This document shows, piece by piece, positions 53,261 to 64,000 of a DNA stretch of 64,000 nucleotides. The DNA lies in the NCBI RefSeq assembly GCF_019649055.1, contig NW_026570223.1, positions 1,426,001-1,490,000 of the forward strand, in the 5' to 3' direction. The position numbers and the translations under genes were made by a program. The first letter of the stretch is position 1. Each line of letters begins with the position of its first letter. Source of the stretch: Paramacrobiotus metropolitanus (lineage: Eukaryota > Tardigrada > Eutardigrada > Parachela > Macrobiotidae). Under the pieces are notes generated by a model, which saw nothing but the letters and a program-made list of their open reading frames with translations, had not been told where the DNA came from and searched no databases.

Positions 53261-54544
53261 CTAAAAAAGCGGGAGCAGCAGAATTAGTGTAAAATTATCG
53301 TAAATCAGCTTAGTATGTAATTCGCTCGATCGGTCGTTCGAGCGATCCTAATTGGCTCTGGGCATCACTGGCCTTGGCTAATAACGCGCTTCTAATTAGC
53401 AGCGAATTATGTAATCATAGCAGTCAGGTTCATTAAGAACTCAGTAATGGCAGGAGTCAACGATATAGTAATTGAATTACAATTAAGCGATCATTGCCAA
53501 TGTTGCAATTAATAAAAGTCAACTGAACGTACAAGTATCTGTACAAAGTACGTAACCCATTGATCAAGGTTCCGGTCTGACACAAAGTATCGACTTCCTT
53601 ATTAGCACGGAAATAATCATAATGTAGCGAAACTGTATCAAAAAAACTTCGAGCAATTTCTGACTCCACGGCATACTGCGGGTAATAACATTTTATTTTC
53701 AGCTAATGCATTATGCATGCACAATGTGTGCCCAATTGAACTTTTTAGCATAACTTTTTAGTCATTACTGAAGTTGCAGATAATTACTGTTGCAAGAAAA
53801 ATTTAAAGTACATAAAAACGACTGAAAATTAACAAGGGCTATTTCAGTAAAATATTGGAAAATGAGTTTCTTCCCTGTGAGACTGGGGACGTTAATCTTT
53901 TGACTTGGAAAGCTTATTACCGACATTCCATATAATTACATGTACTTAATGTAAATACGAGTAATTAACAATTCGCACTTTGAACGTGTCTACAGATCAG
54001 GAGGGTCCAAAAATTATGGTGTGCGACCAAAAATTATGGTCTGTACTAAAAATTATTGTCTGCGACTAAGAACAATAAACGTAACACTCCATTATAAGAC
54101 TGGCTAACATTAAACAAAAATTTAAAAATTTTTATGATGGCAGTAATTCGCCGTCTGATAGTCGCAAGGCTACAGATATGAGTACTAATAATAATAATTT
54201 TATGGAATAATGTATTAATAATTTTATGGACAAATCGAAATATCATGATCCACCAAGAGTCCAAGACCGTGATTGATGTCGAAAACTGCTCAAGGCTGGG
54301 AAAAATCTCGATATGATACTGGAATAATCCAGTGGAGTGTGCAGTAATTCGTTTAGCCATTATGCGGGTAGTAGTAATTTTACAAGTAAAAGTACAGTAT
54401 CGTATACGCATTAAAAGAACAAATGTAGCGGATTTCGCTTTGTCAGCTTTTGGAAACGCACCTGTTGTATTCCTAGCACACTCGGGGCAGGAAAATGTTA
54501 TGTAATGTGCTACCTTATTTGACTGTGACGAATGCATAAATAAA

Positions 54545-54577
54545 TTTGGACAGTCATCCGACATCCCGACTAATTAC
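54545..54577 (+). promoter_or_regulatory. conserved upstream block of chitin-binding gene 2
   Basis: TTTGGACAGTCATCC followed by CCCGACTAATTAC, found again before gene 3 at 58864-58889 without the seven-base CGACATC interruption. It includes a TAATTA homeodomain-type core and sits about 90-120 bases upstream of the TATA box. Confidence 0.6.
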
Positions 54578-54664
54578 GTGCTATGTGAAAGCCAAATATA
54601 CCAAAGGCTATCATATTTTTAAACCCAAGTCGAACCAGACGATATGTTTCAAGGTCTGTGGTCG

Positions 54665-54672
54665 TATAAATA
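54665..54672 (+). promoter_or_regulatory. TATA box of chitin-binding gene 2
   Basis: TATAAATA within CGTATAAATACCGATCCGG, about 94 bases before the start codon. The same phrase, with CGC inserted, precedes gene 3. Confidence 0.75.
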
Positions 54673-54765
54673 CCGATCCGGAGCCTAATTCTCCTCAACA
54701 TTCGTTCCAACTAGCCTAAGAAGTTATACACCAGCCGCTAACCTAACTTCTCCCGACCCGGTACT

Positions 54766-55578
54766 ATGCTGAAGTACGTTGTGATCCTCGCTTTGGTGGG
54801 CGTCGCCCTGGCCCAGAAGTCAAGCGTCAAGGCCAAGGCCAGCAGTGGAGCAACCTTCTCGCATCAGTATGTCTTCGACTGGACCAAGGTGCTGACCAAT
54901 CCCGAGATCTTTGCCCTCCTGGCTCAACGTGATGTCGTATGGCCGCAACGATACGAATACGATATCCCTGCCCCTAGCTTCACTTGCTCCGATAAGCAGT
55001 ACCCTGGTTACTATGCCGGTGAGTGTTTATATACAGGACATCCTAACGGTATATACTGTGCATAATTTGTAAGTGCTAATAATTAACATCATCGCAGATC
55101 CCGCCACCAAGTGCCAGACTTTCCATCGTTGCGACATCAACGGCAACATGACCAGCTACATCTGTGTCAACCGAACCCTCTTCAACCCGATCACCCTTAT
55201 ATGTGACTACTGGTTCAATGTTGACTGCGATGCGTATGTTCAGTAAACCGAACTTTTTGGTGGCGTTTGGTTAACCGAGGCTTGATTTGCAGTTTCATCA
55301 AGGATGAGAACTTTGCCAACCGTCGCCTGTACACCAGCGAAGTCCTCTTCGATACCCCAGGCAACAACAACCAGGGTAGCGCTTCTGGTCCTAACGGTAA
55401 CTGGGTGTGGGTGGATAACGCTGGTGGTGCTGCGTCTGCTGATAAAAGTACGGGTAATTTTAAGTGGGTGGAAAATAATTCGGCAGCCTCCACGGAGGCA
55501 CCTGCTGCCCAAGAAACAACGGCAGCCACTGCTGAAGCTGCCTCGGCTGAGGAGACCACAACTGCCGCCACTGCATAA
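54766..55578 (+). CDS. secreted chitin-binding (CBM14) protein, copy 2
   Basis: Three exons (54766-55018, 55098-55233, 55293-55578) give 224 residues. Signal peptide MLKYVVILALVGVALAQ, conserved YVFDWTKVLTNPEIFALLAQ segment, one CBM14 domain (about 74-135: FTCSDKQYPGYYADPATKC, FHRCDINGNM, LFNPITLICDYWFNVDC) and the FDTPGNNNQGSASGPNGN segment with WVWVDNAGG. This copy has an extra Ser codon after the signal peptide and a longer tail containing STGNFKWVENN before the Ala/Thr/Glu-rich end. Exon sequences are almost identical to copy 3, while introns differ, suggesting recent duplication or gene conversion. Likely a cuticle or surface-coat component under a TATA promoter. Confidence 0.92.
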
Positions 55579-57759
55579 TTTCTCCTGATCTATACTGGAC
55601 ATGTGCGTGTTTACGAATACCAAAGATTACATTCCGTTACTACAATATGAGTAGTGCCTTCTGACTACACAAGAAAAGCTACTCTGTGCTGTTTACTGTG
55701 TAGTGAAAAACTGCCATAATTATGTGGGTTGAGTTTTCAGTATTGATATGCAATGAGCACCAAGGGCATAATTACTTTTGCTGTCATGGAGCATGAACCT
55801 TGACCTCTCAGCTGGGAGAATGAAACGGTTTGCACCTTATGCAACTAGGTTCTTGTGATTCTAAGTCTTACACAGGGTATGATGATTATGATGCCGACAA
55901 TAAATTAACAACTTGCGATCCGTAGCATGAGTCCGCAGCACGACATTAGTCCGTTACATGCCGTGACGGTTGATCTGTTTGCCTTCCTAGCCGTCAAAAC
56001 CAAAGTCCATCCGAGATAAGCGCAAGAGCACGGATTGGCGATATGAAATATAGCACACCCACAACTTCGTAAACGTTATGCCGAAATGAAAACCTACTCC
56101 CGAGTAGCTTTTTATTGCGGCACTGCACTCACCATAGATGCCAGCTTGCTCCACTTAGATGTCTAGTACGTGTTTTTACTTCGCGTTCACAGCTGCCGTC
56201 ATAACAGTTCATGTGTTATCACGGTAGTGGTTGTTTTGCGTTATCTCAATGGACTTTGATTCGGACAGTTTTCTCAGCGCCTTTTAAAAAGTCAGCGCTA
56301 TGCAACGGACTATTGTTACTTTAAACGTGCCACAACTGATCGGGAATCTACTGATAACCACAAACTGCCAATATCATCCATCATATTAATACGGTATATT
56401 ATTGTCAACTCAGCGCACATAATCCACTCGCAAGTGACAACTGGACTTCCACTGAACAGCTTATCAGAACCCAATGTTGGAACAAAAATAGCAAAATGTG
56501 ATGAAACCCAATCTGTACCATATTGTAGCGATAGTATTTGTACGAACGATAAGACCGCCCAGTTATGATTCATTCCATCGCGTTATGAATTTGTGTCCAC
56601 TTTACCGGCTAGTTTCCTTTCTCATGAATTTCTAGAATTCAGTCTTGACACTCGCTTGCTACAGCTTGCATCTACTTGATTGTTTCTCTTGCTGAAACCC
56701 TTGCTTACAACCTTGCTCCGTTTCTTGAACGCCTTGTCATTAAACATGCCTTGAGTTACGTTGTCGTGTTTGACCGCTTGGGATGAACTAGCGTCATCCC
56801 AATCGGAGCCACCTGTGTAATTGTGTAACATCAGTAAGAGCGTCCTCGGCCAGCATCGTTGCCGGCCGTGCCACCTTTCACCACAACAGCCGCATAATCG
56901 TGGTAAAGGCTGATCGCCACCCCACTAGAACAGTAGCCAGATAGGCCACTGTTACAATATGTAGCTTTGAGCAGTTTGTGTTTCCGACTGCAGTTTATCA
57001 TACAAAGTATTTAAGTGCGTAGACAATCAGTTAGCTTGAATTTTTTGCACATTTGCGCATAATTAATAAGTTTAGGCTGGCAGTAACCTTTATCTGTGAG
57101 ATATTATTACACAATAAAAAAGGGTTTTCCATAATAAACTGAGTATAAACAACACGTTGACTCACGTCAGCCAAAAGCCTCCAAATTACGAGTACTTGTA
57201 CAACAGACTTGTTTGGTTGAGAATTCTGAGCGGGTACTCTACCGATTCAGTTTGTTCATGCAAATGTGCAAACTATATATTATATGCTACGTAATACATT
57301 TATTTATACGAATATTCATAGTAGTGCGACATATATACCGCGCTTTAAAAAAATCTTATAAAACTTTATCTTTAATTTGTTAGTATATACAAGTCCAAAT
57401 CTCAGCAGTATAAAGTCGGCAAAATGAAAAGTGCAAGAAAAATTATTGGATATAACTGTGAACTGACTGAATTAAGTTTGTAAATTTATAAAGCCTGTAC
57501 GAAACTTATTTGAAGAATAAGTGCCTATTTGCGTTATTCGGCAGTTCTAATGTTATGATTATTTTATGAAGACGCCAGAATATACAACGCCGCCATGATT
57601 GACAATTGCAGGTGCGCTGCACGATACTCAAGTATGCACGATACTCGTCTAAGAAAATATGAAATTAGAGAGAATAATCTAGGGAAGCGTCCATTAACCC
57701 GCTGTGGTAAGCATAAATGCATAATTGATTATTTGTTCGGTTACTTTTTTTCGTAGCAC

Positions 57760-57845
57760 CTGTAGCAGCTGTTGATCAAACTTTCGCAGCTTCTCGAACC
57801 GCACCTTGTCCAACCCGGGGCAACGAACATATTTGTAGATACAAA
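57760..57845 (-). pseudogene. orphan exon candidate
   Basis: An 86-base segment with coding-like composition (CIYKYVRCPGLDKVRFEKL and on to FDQQLLQ) bounded by splice-like sites. No partner exons were found on either side, so it is a relic or part of a gene I cannot assemble. Confidence 0.25.
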
Positions 57846-58863
57846 CTGTATCAAGATGCGGTTTAATTGTCCTAAATTGCTACGCTGTGGAAAGGAAAAA
57901 ACCAGCTAGGCATTAATTTAATTTACGCTAGAGTAGAGTATATTTTAGCAGTTAAGCCGTATATATCCAAAGAACGGACTGGCTGTGCTGTAGGGTAAAA
58001 TATATTGTCTTGCATGTGTTTTCCAAAGTCCAAATTAATTATGAGCTTAGTCATCTTAATTACTGTTAAAATCAAAGATCGTTTTGTTGCAATAAACTTG
58101 CACTAGTTTACCAGTGGACACTTACAAGTTTCGTTTTTGCACCGAGATATTCTTTAGCTTGCTTTTCGTAATTTTAAAATAGTTATAAGTTGTTTTTTTC
58201 TGTGCGTATTAATGCGGAATTTATGCCTCCCTAGTATTAAATTAAAGTCGTAGTTGCAGATGTGCGTTTAATACTACTACACAGGAAATGCTTGTCTGTG
58301 TAATGTAAGAATATTGCGGACACATGCAACATTAATCAGATGTCAATCGTTAGTTAGAAAAATCATAACGATAGGCATTCAAAAATATTCTTATTCTAGG
58401 ACAAATCGTTTTGTCGGAAAAATGTGGTAAAAGTCCATTATCATTTATAAAGTTGACTTTTGCTCATAGTTCCAACTACAGTATGAGAGGCATCCCTATT
58501 ATACTCTATGTACATTGTCTCGTCCCAACATTTGGGTTATTGTTGATCAAATTAAATCTTAACTATAAATTGTAGTCAGCATTTTTACCACACTTCAGAG
58601 TATAAGTCTTATTTGAAAATTCAGTTATACTCTGCAAACTACCAAGAATTTATCGTAATGCATAAAAAAAACTGGATCATGACCAACCATGTTGTTCGCA
58701 CATGCGGCAATACCGGTTACAAATCACTCATGCCCTAATTAAAAATTTTATGCACAGCCATTTAATTGCCAGATATAAATTATTAAGTTGAAACACCGGC
58801 CAGTATTTGAACTGGCATCGACCAGACATGCCGTTTGGATCGGCACCCAATACGGAGAATGCA

Positions 58864-58889
58864 TTTGGACAGTCATCCCGACTAATTAC
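58864..58889 (+). promoter_or_regulatory. conserved upstream block of chitin-binding gene 3
   Basis: TTTGGACAGTCATCC running into CCCGACTAATTAC, matching the block before gene 2 and placed about 80-105 bases before the TATA box. Confidence 0.6.
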
Positions 58890-58968
58890 CTAATCACTTG
58901 TCAAAGACGAATACGCCATCGGCAATTCTCAAGTCAAACAGGATGATTTGTTCTAAGGTTGCTGGCCG

Positions 58969-58976
58969 TATAAATA
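58969..58976 (+). promoter_or_regulatory. TATA box of chitin-binding gene 3
   Basis: TATAAATA within GGCCGTATAAATACCGCCG, about 100 bases before the start codon. Confidence 0.75.
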
Positions 58977-59075
58977 CCGCCGATCCGGAGCTTAATTCCT
59001 CATTCAGTTTTCGTCTGAACCTGCAATTAGGCTTTTAGGCTAAACTCCGGCAGTTAACTTTTAGGGACCGGCACT

Positions 59076-59850
59076 ATGCTGAAGTACGTTGTTATCCTCG
59101 CTTTGGTGGGCGTCGCCCTGGCCCAGAAGAGCGTCAAGGCCAAGGCCAGCAGTGGAGCAACCTTCTCGCATCAGTATGTCTTCGACTGGACCAAGGTGCT
59201 GACCAATCCCGAGATCTTTGCCCTCCTGGCTCAACGTGATGTCGTATGGCCGCAACGATACGAATACGATATCCCTGCCCCTAGCTTCACTTGCTCCGAT
59301 AAGCAGTACCCTGGTTACTATGCCGGTGAGTGTGTATATCCTTCATATACAAATGTAACGGTACAAAAGTCCATGGTATGCCAATAATTTAAATTACCGC
59401 AGATCCTGCCACCAAGTGCCAGACCTTCCATCGTTGCGACGTCAACGGCAACATGACCAGCTACATCTGTGTCAACCGAACCCTCTTCAACCCGATCACC
59501 CTTATCTGTGACTACTGGTTCAACGTTGACTGCGATGCGTAAGTTCATTAAGCGACACTGCTGTTGTCGAACTCTTTTAACCGGGCCACTGGTTTTGCAG
59601 TTTCATCAAGGATGAGAACTTCGGTAACCGTCGCCTGTACACCAGCGAAGTCCTCTTCGATACCCCAGGCAACACCAACCAAGGTAGCGCATCTGGCCCC
59701 AACGGTAACTGGGTGTGGGTGGACAATGCTGGTGGTGCTGCTGCTCCTAAGGCTGCTGCTGCCACGGAAGCCCCCGCTGCCTCCGAAGAGACCACGTCTG
59801 CCGCAGCTGAGGGCGCTGCTGCTGAGGAGACCACCGCCGCTGCCGCATAA
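59076..59850 (+). CDS. secreted chitin-binding (CBM14) protein, copy 3
   Basis: Three exons (59076-59325, 59403-59538, 59601-59850) give 211 residues. The signal peptide and first 80 residues are the same as copy 2 apart from one residue, and the CBM14 domain (DPATKCQTFHRCDVNGNM, NRTLFNPITLICDYWFNVDC) has one Ile-to-Val change. The third exon encodes FIKDENFGNRRLYTSEVLF, FDTPGNTNQG, WVWVDNAGGAAAPK and an Ala-rich tail (AATEAPAASEETTSAAAEG). Introns 1 and 2 fall at the same positions and phases as in copies 1 and 2. The tail resembles copy 1 more than copy 2. Likely secreted chitin-binding cuticle protein, in direct tandem with copy 2 at a 3.5 kb distance. Confidence 0.92.
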
Positions 59851-62291
59851 GCTGTCCAAATCCAGTTGGGCATACCTACCAAAGATTAGTTCCATCAGCT
59901 GACAGTACGAGCTATTTCTTCTGACTACGAGAAAATGTAAAAAAAGCTGGTTTGTGCTACCTACTAGTGAACGACTGCCTTTCGTGAGTTTTCAGTATTT
60001 AAGCGCACCTAAGGAAACTATTCTGCTTTTATTTTATGAAGAGCGTCAGTTTCTGAAATGGAAGAACGAAAGACAAATAAAAACAATGATACTACATTTT
60101 GTTCATCTGACTGCAAACTATTTTGTATTAAACAAAAATTCCAAACGCAAAGAGGTATGCAAAGGTCTTAAGAAAACATTTGCCGTTGAATGCGAACACT
60201 AAGTTTATACGTTGATCTGCAAACTACAGGCACAGCAAAAGTAGGCAAAGCGTAAAAGTGAAAGTAAACCAACTCAACGACCCGGCAAAAAAATTCCCGC
60301 AAGGTGACCCGCAGACAGGTCTTCTGATTGATAGTTTGGCAAAATACTGCCAAATTCCCATGGTTGATATATATGTCGGCCTTCCAGGCATCGGCTGAGA
60401 AGAACGTGTAGTGTAGAACGGAAGTGAATCACCGCTACTGTGCCAATCACGGATTCACGGTTAATAACGACTCGGCAGAAACTGGTTTCCTACGAGGAAC
60501 TTTGGTCTAATTGTAAGTTTGTATGGAAGGTGCAGTCAGTTAATAAAACAGCGGAATGCTGCTTGCGTAAGTTGTTTAACGATTTACTAAGAACGGACAT
60601 TAAGGACAGATAAACGGTAAAGACTTCCATTCAATTGGGCATATTTGTAACAATTATATCATGATCAGGTTTCGTTGTGGTAATTCAATAGTCGTCAAAT
60701 TAGTAATGCAGTCATGGGAGGTTAATCCAGGTTAATCTGATTTTGTAGAACCTGTTCAGCAAGCACCCATTCATTTCATGAGCGTAAAAAAATGCAATAA
60801 TATTATTGCCGATGATTGTGTAATTAGTAGTGGAAACTATATGCTATTTCGCTAGTTATGTTTTTTCCCCAACATTTGCAATTAATATCTTACGCAACAT
60901 GTTTAATTTACTAACGCGGAAAAGATTCGTTAACAGTTATTTTGTCCAAACTTCCGCGTGGATCTTTGGTGCATGCGTTTATGGTTTCGGGGAAAAAAGT
61001 AAATTTATGTAACTTTTTCCTTTTCTCTGAAAACCATTATAGAGCCCAATCGAATTTTTCTCCCAGAAAATCAATGCTACTTATTTATAAAAAAACAAAA
61101 ACTATCCCCTTAAAAAACGAAAACACAGCGAGATTTATATAAAGGAACGCTTCCTAAATTTATATAAACGTGTTTACGCGAAGTCGGTAAAGAGTACTGT
61201 GGTTCCTTACATTTTCACAATCACTTTATAATTGTTCTGCATACATTCAGATCTGGAACCTGAACTTTGATGGTAATTTTTAAATAACGGAAGTGGTGTT
61301 TTTTTCAGCTTTTCGTACTCTGGTTGTGTGCCAAGCTCTGGTTGTTCGGAAAATTAAGACGTAGTTTGTCAGGGCATTTCAGTGTTTATCCTGGCAGCTT
61401 ACCGGAAACCGGATTGCTGCGTCACATTATTTAGCAGTTTTTAGAGCAGATTATCAATGATACTACTAATATAGCGAATATTGCAGGTTACAAGTATTGT
61501 AAGTCAGTAATCCAATAACCCGATCTTCCTGTCACCTGCGGCAAGGTCACTCCCCGCTGTGATATGACATGACAGCCGTTCACTGTCATTCTCCATAAGA
61601 ATGCTATCCGCTGCACAACCATAAAACGATATTAAATTGTTTGTTCAAACAGTCTTTTAAATTGAAAAAGAAGTCGTGCAAGTAACTGCACGTACAAAAA
61701 GGCAAAAAATACAGCATATAAAATGTTACAGGAAAAGCTCTAACATATGTAATAAACTCTAAATGCTTTTCTTTTAATAAAATTCGGAAAACGCCTCTTT
61801 TCGGATAGCGCCTCTTTATGTACTCTGAAGTGTCTACGTATTAGTTTTGAATTCAAAACCTTTAGAAAAGCAAAACCAATAAAAATTAAAGATACATATG
61901 CGTCGCTTTAATTGCAGTAGATACTTTAATACGCATCATTTGCACAACCTGCGATATTAACATAGTCAATGCTGCATGTTACAGTATTATTGCTTTACCT
62001 GTTGAAAAGTGTAAAAATTGTAGTGTAGTGTTGTAAACAAGATTCAATTGAATTTTAGAGTGGGAACTCGCAGGGATGCCATATGTGCGTAACTTTTACA
62101 GGTACTTGTATATTATCTTATCTGTAGCTACGCAGCCGCGAAGCGCGGGCCGCTGCCGAGCAAGTCTTTCTTCATTGCATTCGGAAGTACAGATACTGAG
62201 ATATACAGACTGTACAACACTAGCACGATCTTTTTTTATATTTTGGGTCACTGGGACGTAAAACGATACATATATATAAATTTGGTGCAAT
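59851..62291. other. gene-poor AT-rich DNA
   Basis: No supported gene. The first part is the 3' UTR of chitin-binding gene 3 (its GCTNTTTCTTCTGACTAC-type 3' sequence also follows gene 2). A GC-rich hairpin lies at 62132-62156 (GCAGC, GCG-AAG-CGC, GCTGC). Confidence 0.4.
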
Positions 62292-62558
62292 GTGCAAAAA
62301 AATTTGAAGGAAATGGATAAACGCTTTTTTGAAGACCTGAGGGAATCCTTCCAATTTTTTCCTGATTATCCTAATTCAGATCTATATTCAGATCTATATT
62401 GCCACGAATGGGATACACCAGAGCCGGCAAACCAGAAAAGACTGATCAAAACCAATATTAATTATATTCCGAAAGCCCGTAGTCGAAAACCCGGCCAGAT
62501 AGTATTCATTTCTTTCAAAACCTCTCCCGATTCGAACGCCAAAGCGGAAGAGTTTTGA
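62292..62558 (+). CDS. short open frame, doubtful gene
   Basis: An 88-codon frame with charged, aromatic composition (ERF-type start MDKRFFEDLRESFQFFPDYP from the internal Met at 62313) and a ten-base tandem repeat CAGATCTATATT. It has no signal peptide, recognised domain or visible promoter. Composition is more gene-like than its surroundings, so it may be an exon or a small gene, but I cannot support more. Confidence 0.25.
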   Translation: MQKNLKEMDKRFFEDLRESFQFFPDYPNSDLYSDLYCHEWDTPEPANQKRLIKTNINYIPKARSRKPGQIVFISFKTSPDSNAKAEEF

Positions 62559-62814
62559 GTCTTTTGACTACCTTCACCAAATGCAAATGCAATTTACAAC
62601 TCTGTAAATTACTGTAATAATAATTATCATCGTGGTATTTTTAACCAGGCAATGTTGCCACGCAAACCAATTAAAATATAGCTAAAAATGAAAGTCATTT
62701 CTACTATTCAAATTATCAGAATGCATTTAATTAGCAGACCGTTATTACGACAAGAACGACTACATTTGTAACGTTGTCATCGAGGACAATTTCTGCACGA
62801 GTGCCGGTCGATCA

Positions 62815-63365
62815 AGTGACCAAGCTACCGGTACGGTCCAGTGTACGGGACCCGTTTGGTGAGCGGGTGACGGAGCTAACGGTACCGTCCAGTGCACAGA
62901 GCCGTTAGGCGAACGAGTGACCAAGCTACCCGTACCGTCCAATGTGCGGGACGCGTTAGGTGAGCAGGTGACTCAGCTCTCGGTACTATCCAGTTTACGG
63001 GACCGTTAGGCCAGCGAGTGCTGTCCAGTGCACAGAGCCCGTTAGGCGAATGAGTGACCAAGCTAGCGGTACTGTCCAATGTACGGGACCGTTAGGTCAG
63101 TGAGTGGCCAAACTACCGACACGGTCCATTCACTGTATGGGGCCCGTTAGATAAACGGGTGACCGAGCTCTCGGTACTGTCCAGTCACAGAGCCCGGTAG
63201 CCAAACGACCTAGCAGGTGACTGATCTACCGCAGATCCCGTAGGAGAAGGAGTGACCGAACTGCCGGTACTGTCCAGTTTACGGAGACCGTTAGGTGAAC
63301 GGGGGACCAAGCAGCAACTGCTGTCCAATGCACAGATCCCGTAAAATGAACGAGTGACCGAGTAT
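62815..63365. repeat. minisatellite, about ten or eleven copies of a ~51-base unit
   Basis: The unit is roughly GTGACCAAGCTACCGGTACT, GTCCAGTGTACGGGACCCG, TTAGGTGAACGA. Copies vary in length and sequence, with recurrent phrases GTCCAGTG(C/T)AC, CCGTTAGG and GAGTGACC. The array is GC-rich against the AT-rich flanks. Minus-strand open frames inside it are by-products of the repeat. Confidence 0.85.
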
Positions 63366-64000
63366 CCACTACCCACATTCATCAAGTTGGGGTCCACAGA
63401 ATCATGAATTCAGTTGTGAGAATTTATGGTGAGTTGAGAGAATCATGAACTAATTAAAGAAGTCATGTATAATTAAAATCCGTGTTTTTATATAAAATCC
63501 GTTTTTTTTTGCGTCAATACGATTGTGTTTCGACGAAATATGTTATTCTAATAAATATTTATTGAAAACTAAATACAGTGACCGTTGACCACAAGAAACG
63601 CGGAGGCGAAGCCGAGGCTGTTTCTTATATCTATATATTGCTACGCTTTAGTTAATTGGAAATAACGTGATCCCGCCGGAGAAACTCTTTGTTTAATTGG
63701 AAATACAGATTGATTGTTCTTTGAGCGGTTCTTATCTAAACGGATACAATAAATTACTATGATACGTGCATACCCGAATTGTTCAGAAAGGGTTGCAAAC
63801 AGGTGCAGTTGCCCATGCCCATATGTCTGTCTCACTCTAAAATTGTTGTTTTGCAAAGCAAAAGTAAGCCGCAGGATCAATGCTGTGCTATTCCCAACTA
63901 TCGATAGCGGGAAGATTCTCGTAACTTTGTCGACATATTTTTTTCCACAAATCGTTTTATAAAAGTGTACCTGAGCTGTTTGCAGTTAGGCATGCAAGCC
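63366..64000. other. AT-rich end of window
   Basis: No gene supported. A small GGC-GAA-GCC hairpin lies near 63,601-63,620 within GCGGAGGCGAAGCCGAGGC. Confidence 0.4.

Larger units (their letters stand above)
53133..54765. other. divergent promoter region between chitin-binding genes 1 and 2
   Basis: This gap separates head-to-head copies 1 (minus) and 2 (plus). It contains a TATA box for each and the conserved block at 54545-54577. A repeated phrase AAAAATTATGGTNTG(C/T) occurs three times near 54,010-54,060. An open minus-strand stretch at 54046-54564 lacks any recognisable feature and is not called. Confidence 0.45.
55579..59075. other. long intergenic stretch between chitin-binding genes 2 and 3
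   Basis: About 3.5 kb with no supported complete gene. Two coding-like minus-strand patches are present: 57845-57760 (reading YKYVRCPGLDKVRFEKLRKF) between an ACAG acceptor and a CAG|GTGCTA donor; and about 56945-56625, a GC-richer segment with a frame ending NDAGRGRSY and another rich in Ser, Lys and Asn. They may be isolated exons or relics. Confidence 0.4.

Noticed and set aside
62760-63079. Minus-strand coding frames with repeated HWTVP-type peptides
   Set aside because: They arise from the minisatellite whose unit length happens to keep frames open; copies shift frame and there is no start context or splice structure.
1-64000. CRISPR arrays, rRNA genes, bacterial operons
   Set aside because: No regularly spaced direct repeats with unique spacers, no rRNA-like sequence and no tightly packed bacterial-type genes were seen; spliceosomal introns show a eukaryotic genome.

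Overview
The window looks like nuclear DNA of an ecdysozoan invertebrate. Genes are split by many GT-AG introns of about 50 to 950 bases in AT-rich noncoding DNA, and three genes encode secreted chitin-binding (peritrophin-A/CBM14) proteins of the cuticle type. A tardigrade or an arthropod would fit; the sequence alone does not settle which.

Layout. Bases 1 to about 12,450 are the 3' part of a large Ty3/gypsy-class retroelement whose 5' end lies outside the window. It has a pol frame (RT, RNase H, integrase), three further long frames downstream of pol, and a structured 3' noncoding region. About 45 exact copies of the octamer AAAGGTCA/TGACCTTT run through it, in all reading frames and in noncoding parts. 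Its 3' tail carries families of short hairpins whose stems differ in sequence but keep pairing. This is the strongest unexplained signal in the window. Next come a short BTB-BACK gene on the minus strand (12.8-13.7 kb), a palindromic MITE and another inverted-repeat element (14.9-15.6 kb), and a small secreted protein built from integrin-beta-type EGF modules (16.6-18.5 kb) with a 730-base TIR element in its last intron.

From 20.1 to 45.8 kb lies a cluster of four paralogous secreted Cys-rich proteins of a family I do not recognise (A, B, C, D; 270-282 aa), each with ten exons at matching positions. Between B and C sit an astacin-like protein with the zinc-binding motif destroyed, followed by a Thr-rich mucin stretch, and a fibrinogen-related-domain protein. 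A hAT-type MITE with an 8-base target-site duplication sits in an intron of copy C.

On the minus strand, 46.2-51.4 kb encodes PIGG, a GPI ethanolamine-phosphate transferase, the one clear housekeeping gene. From 52.3 to 59.9 kb are three chitin-binding paralogs, one on the minus strand and two on the plus strand, with TATA promoters; the two plus-strand copies share an upstream block. The right end (59.9-64 kb) is nearly gene-free and holds a roughly 51-base minisatellite.

Apart from PIGG and the BTB gene, every recognised host gene encodes a secreted protein. The clustered ones look like products of local duplication. Exon structures were traced by eye from splice consensus, reading phase and paralog comparison; exon sums divisible by three support the models, except for one unresolved link in PIGG.
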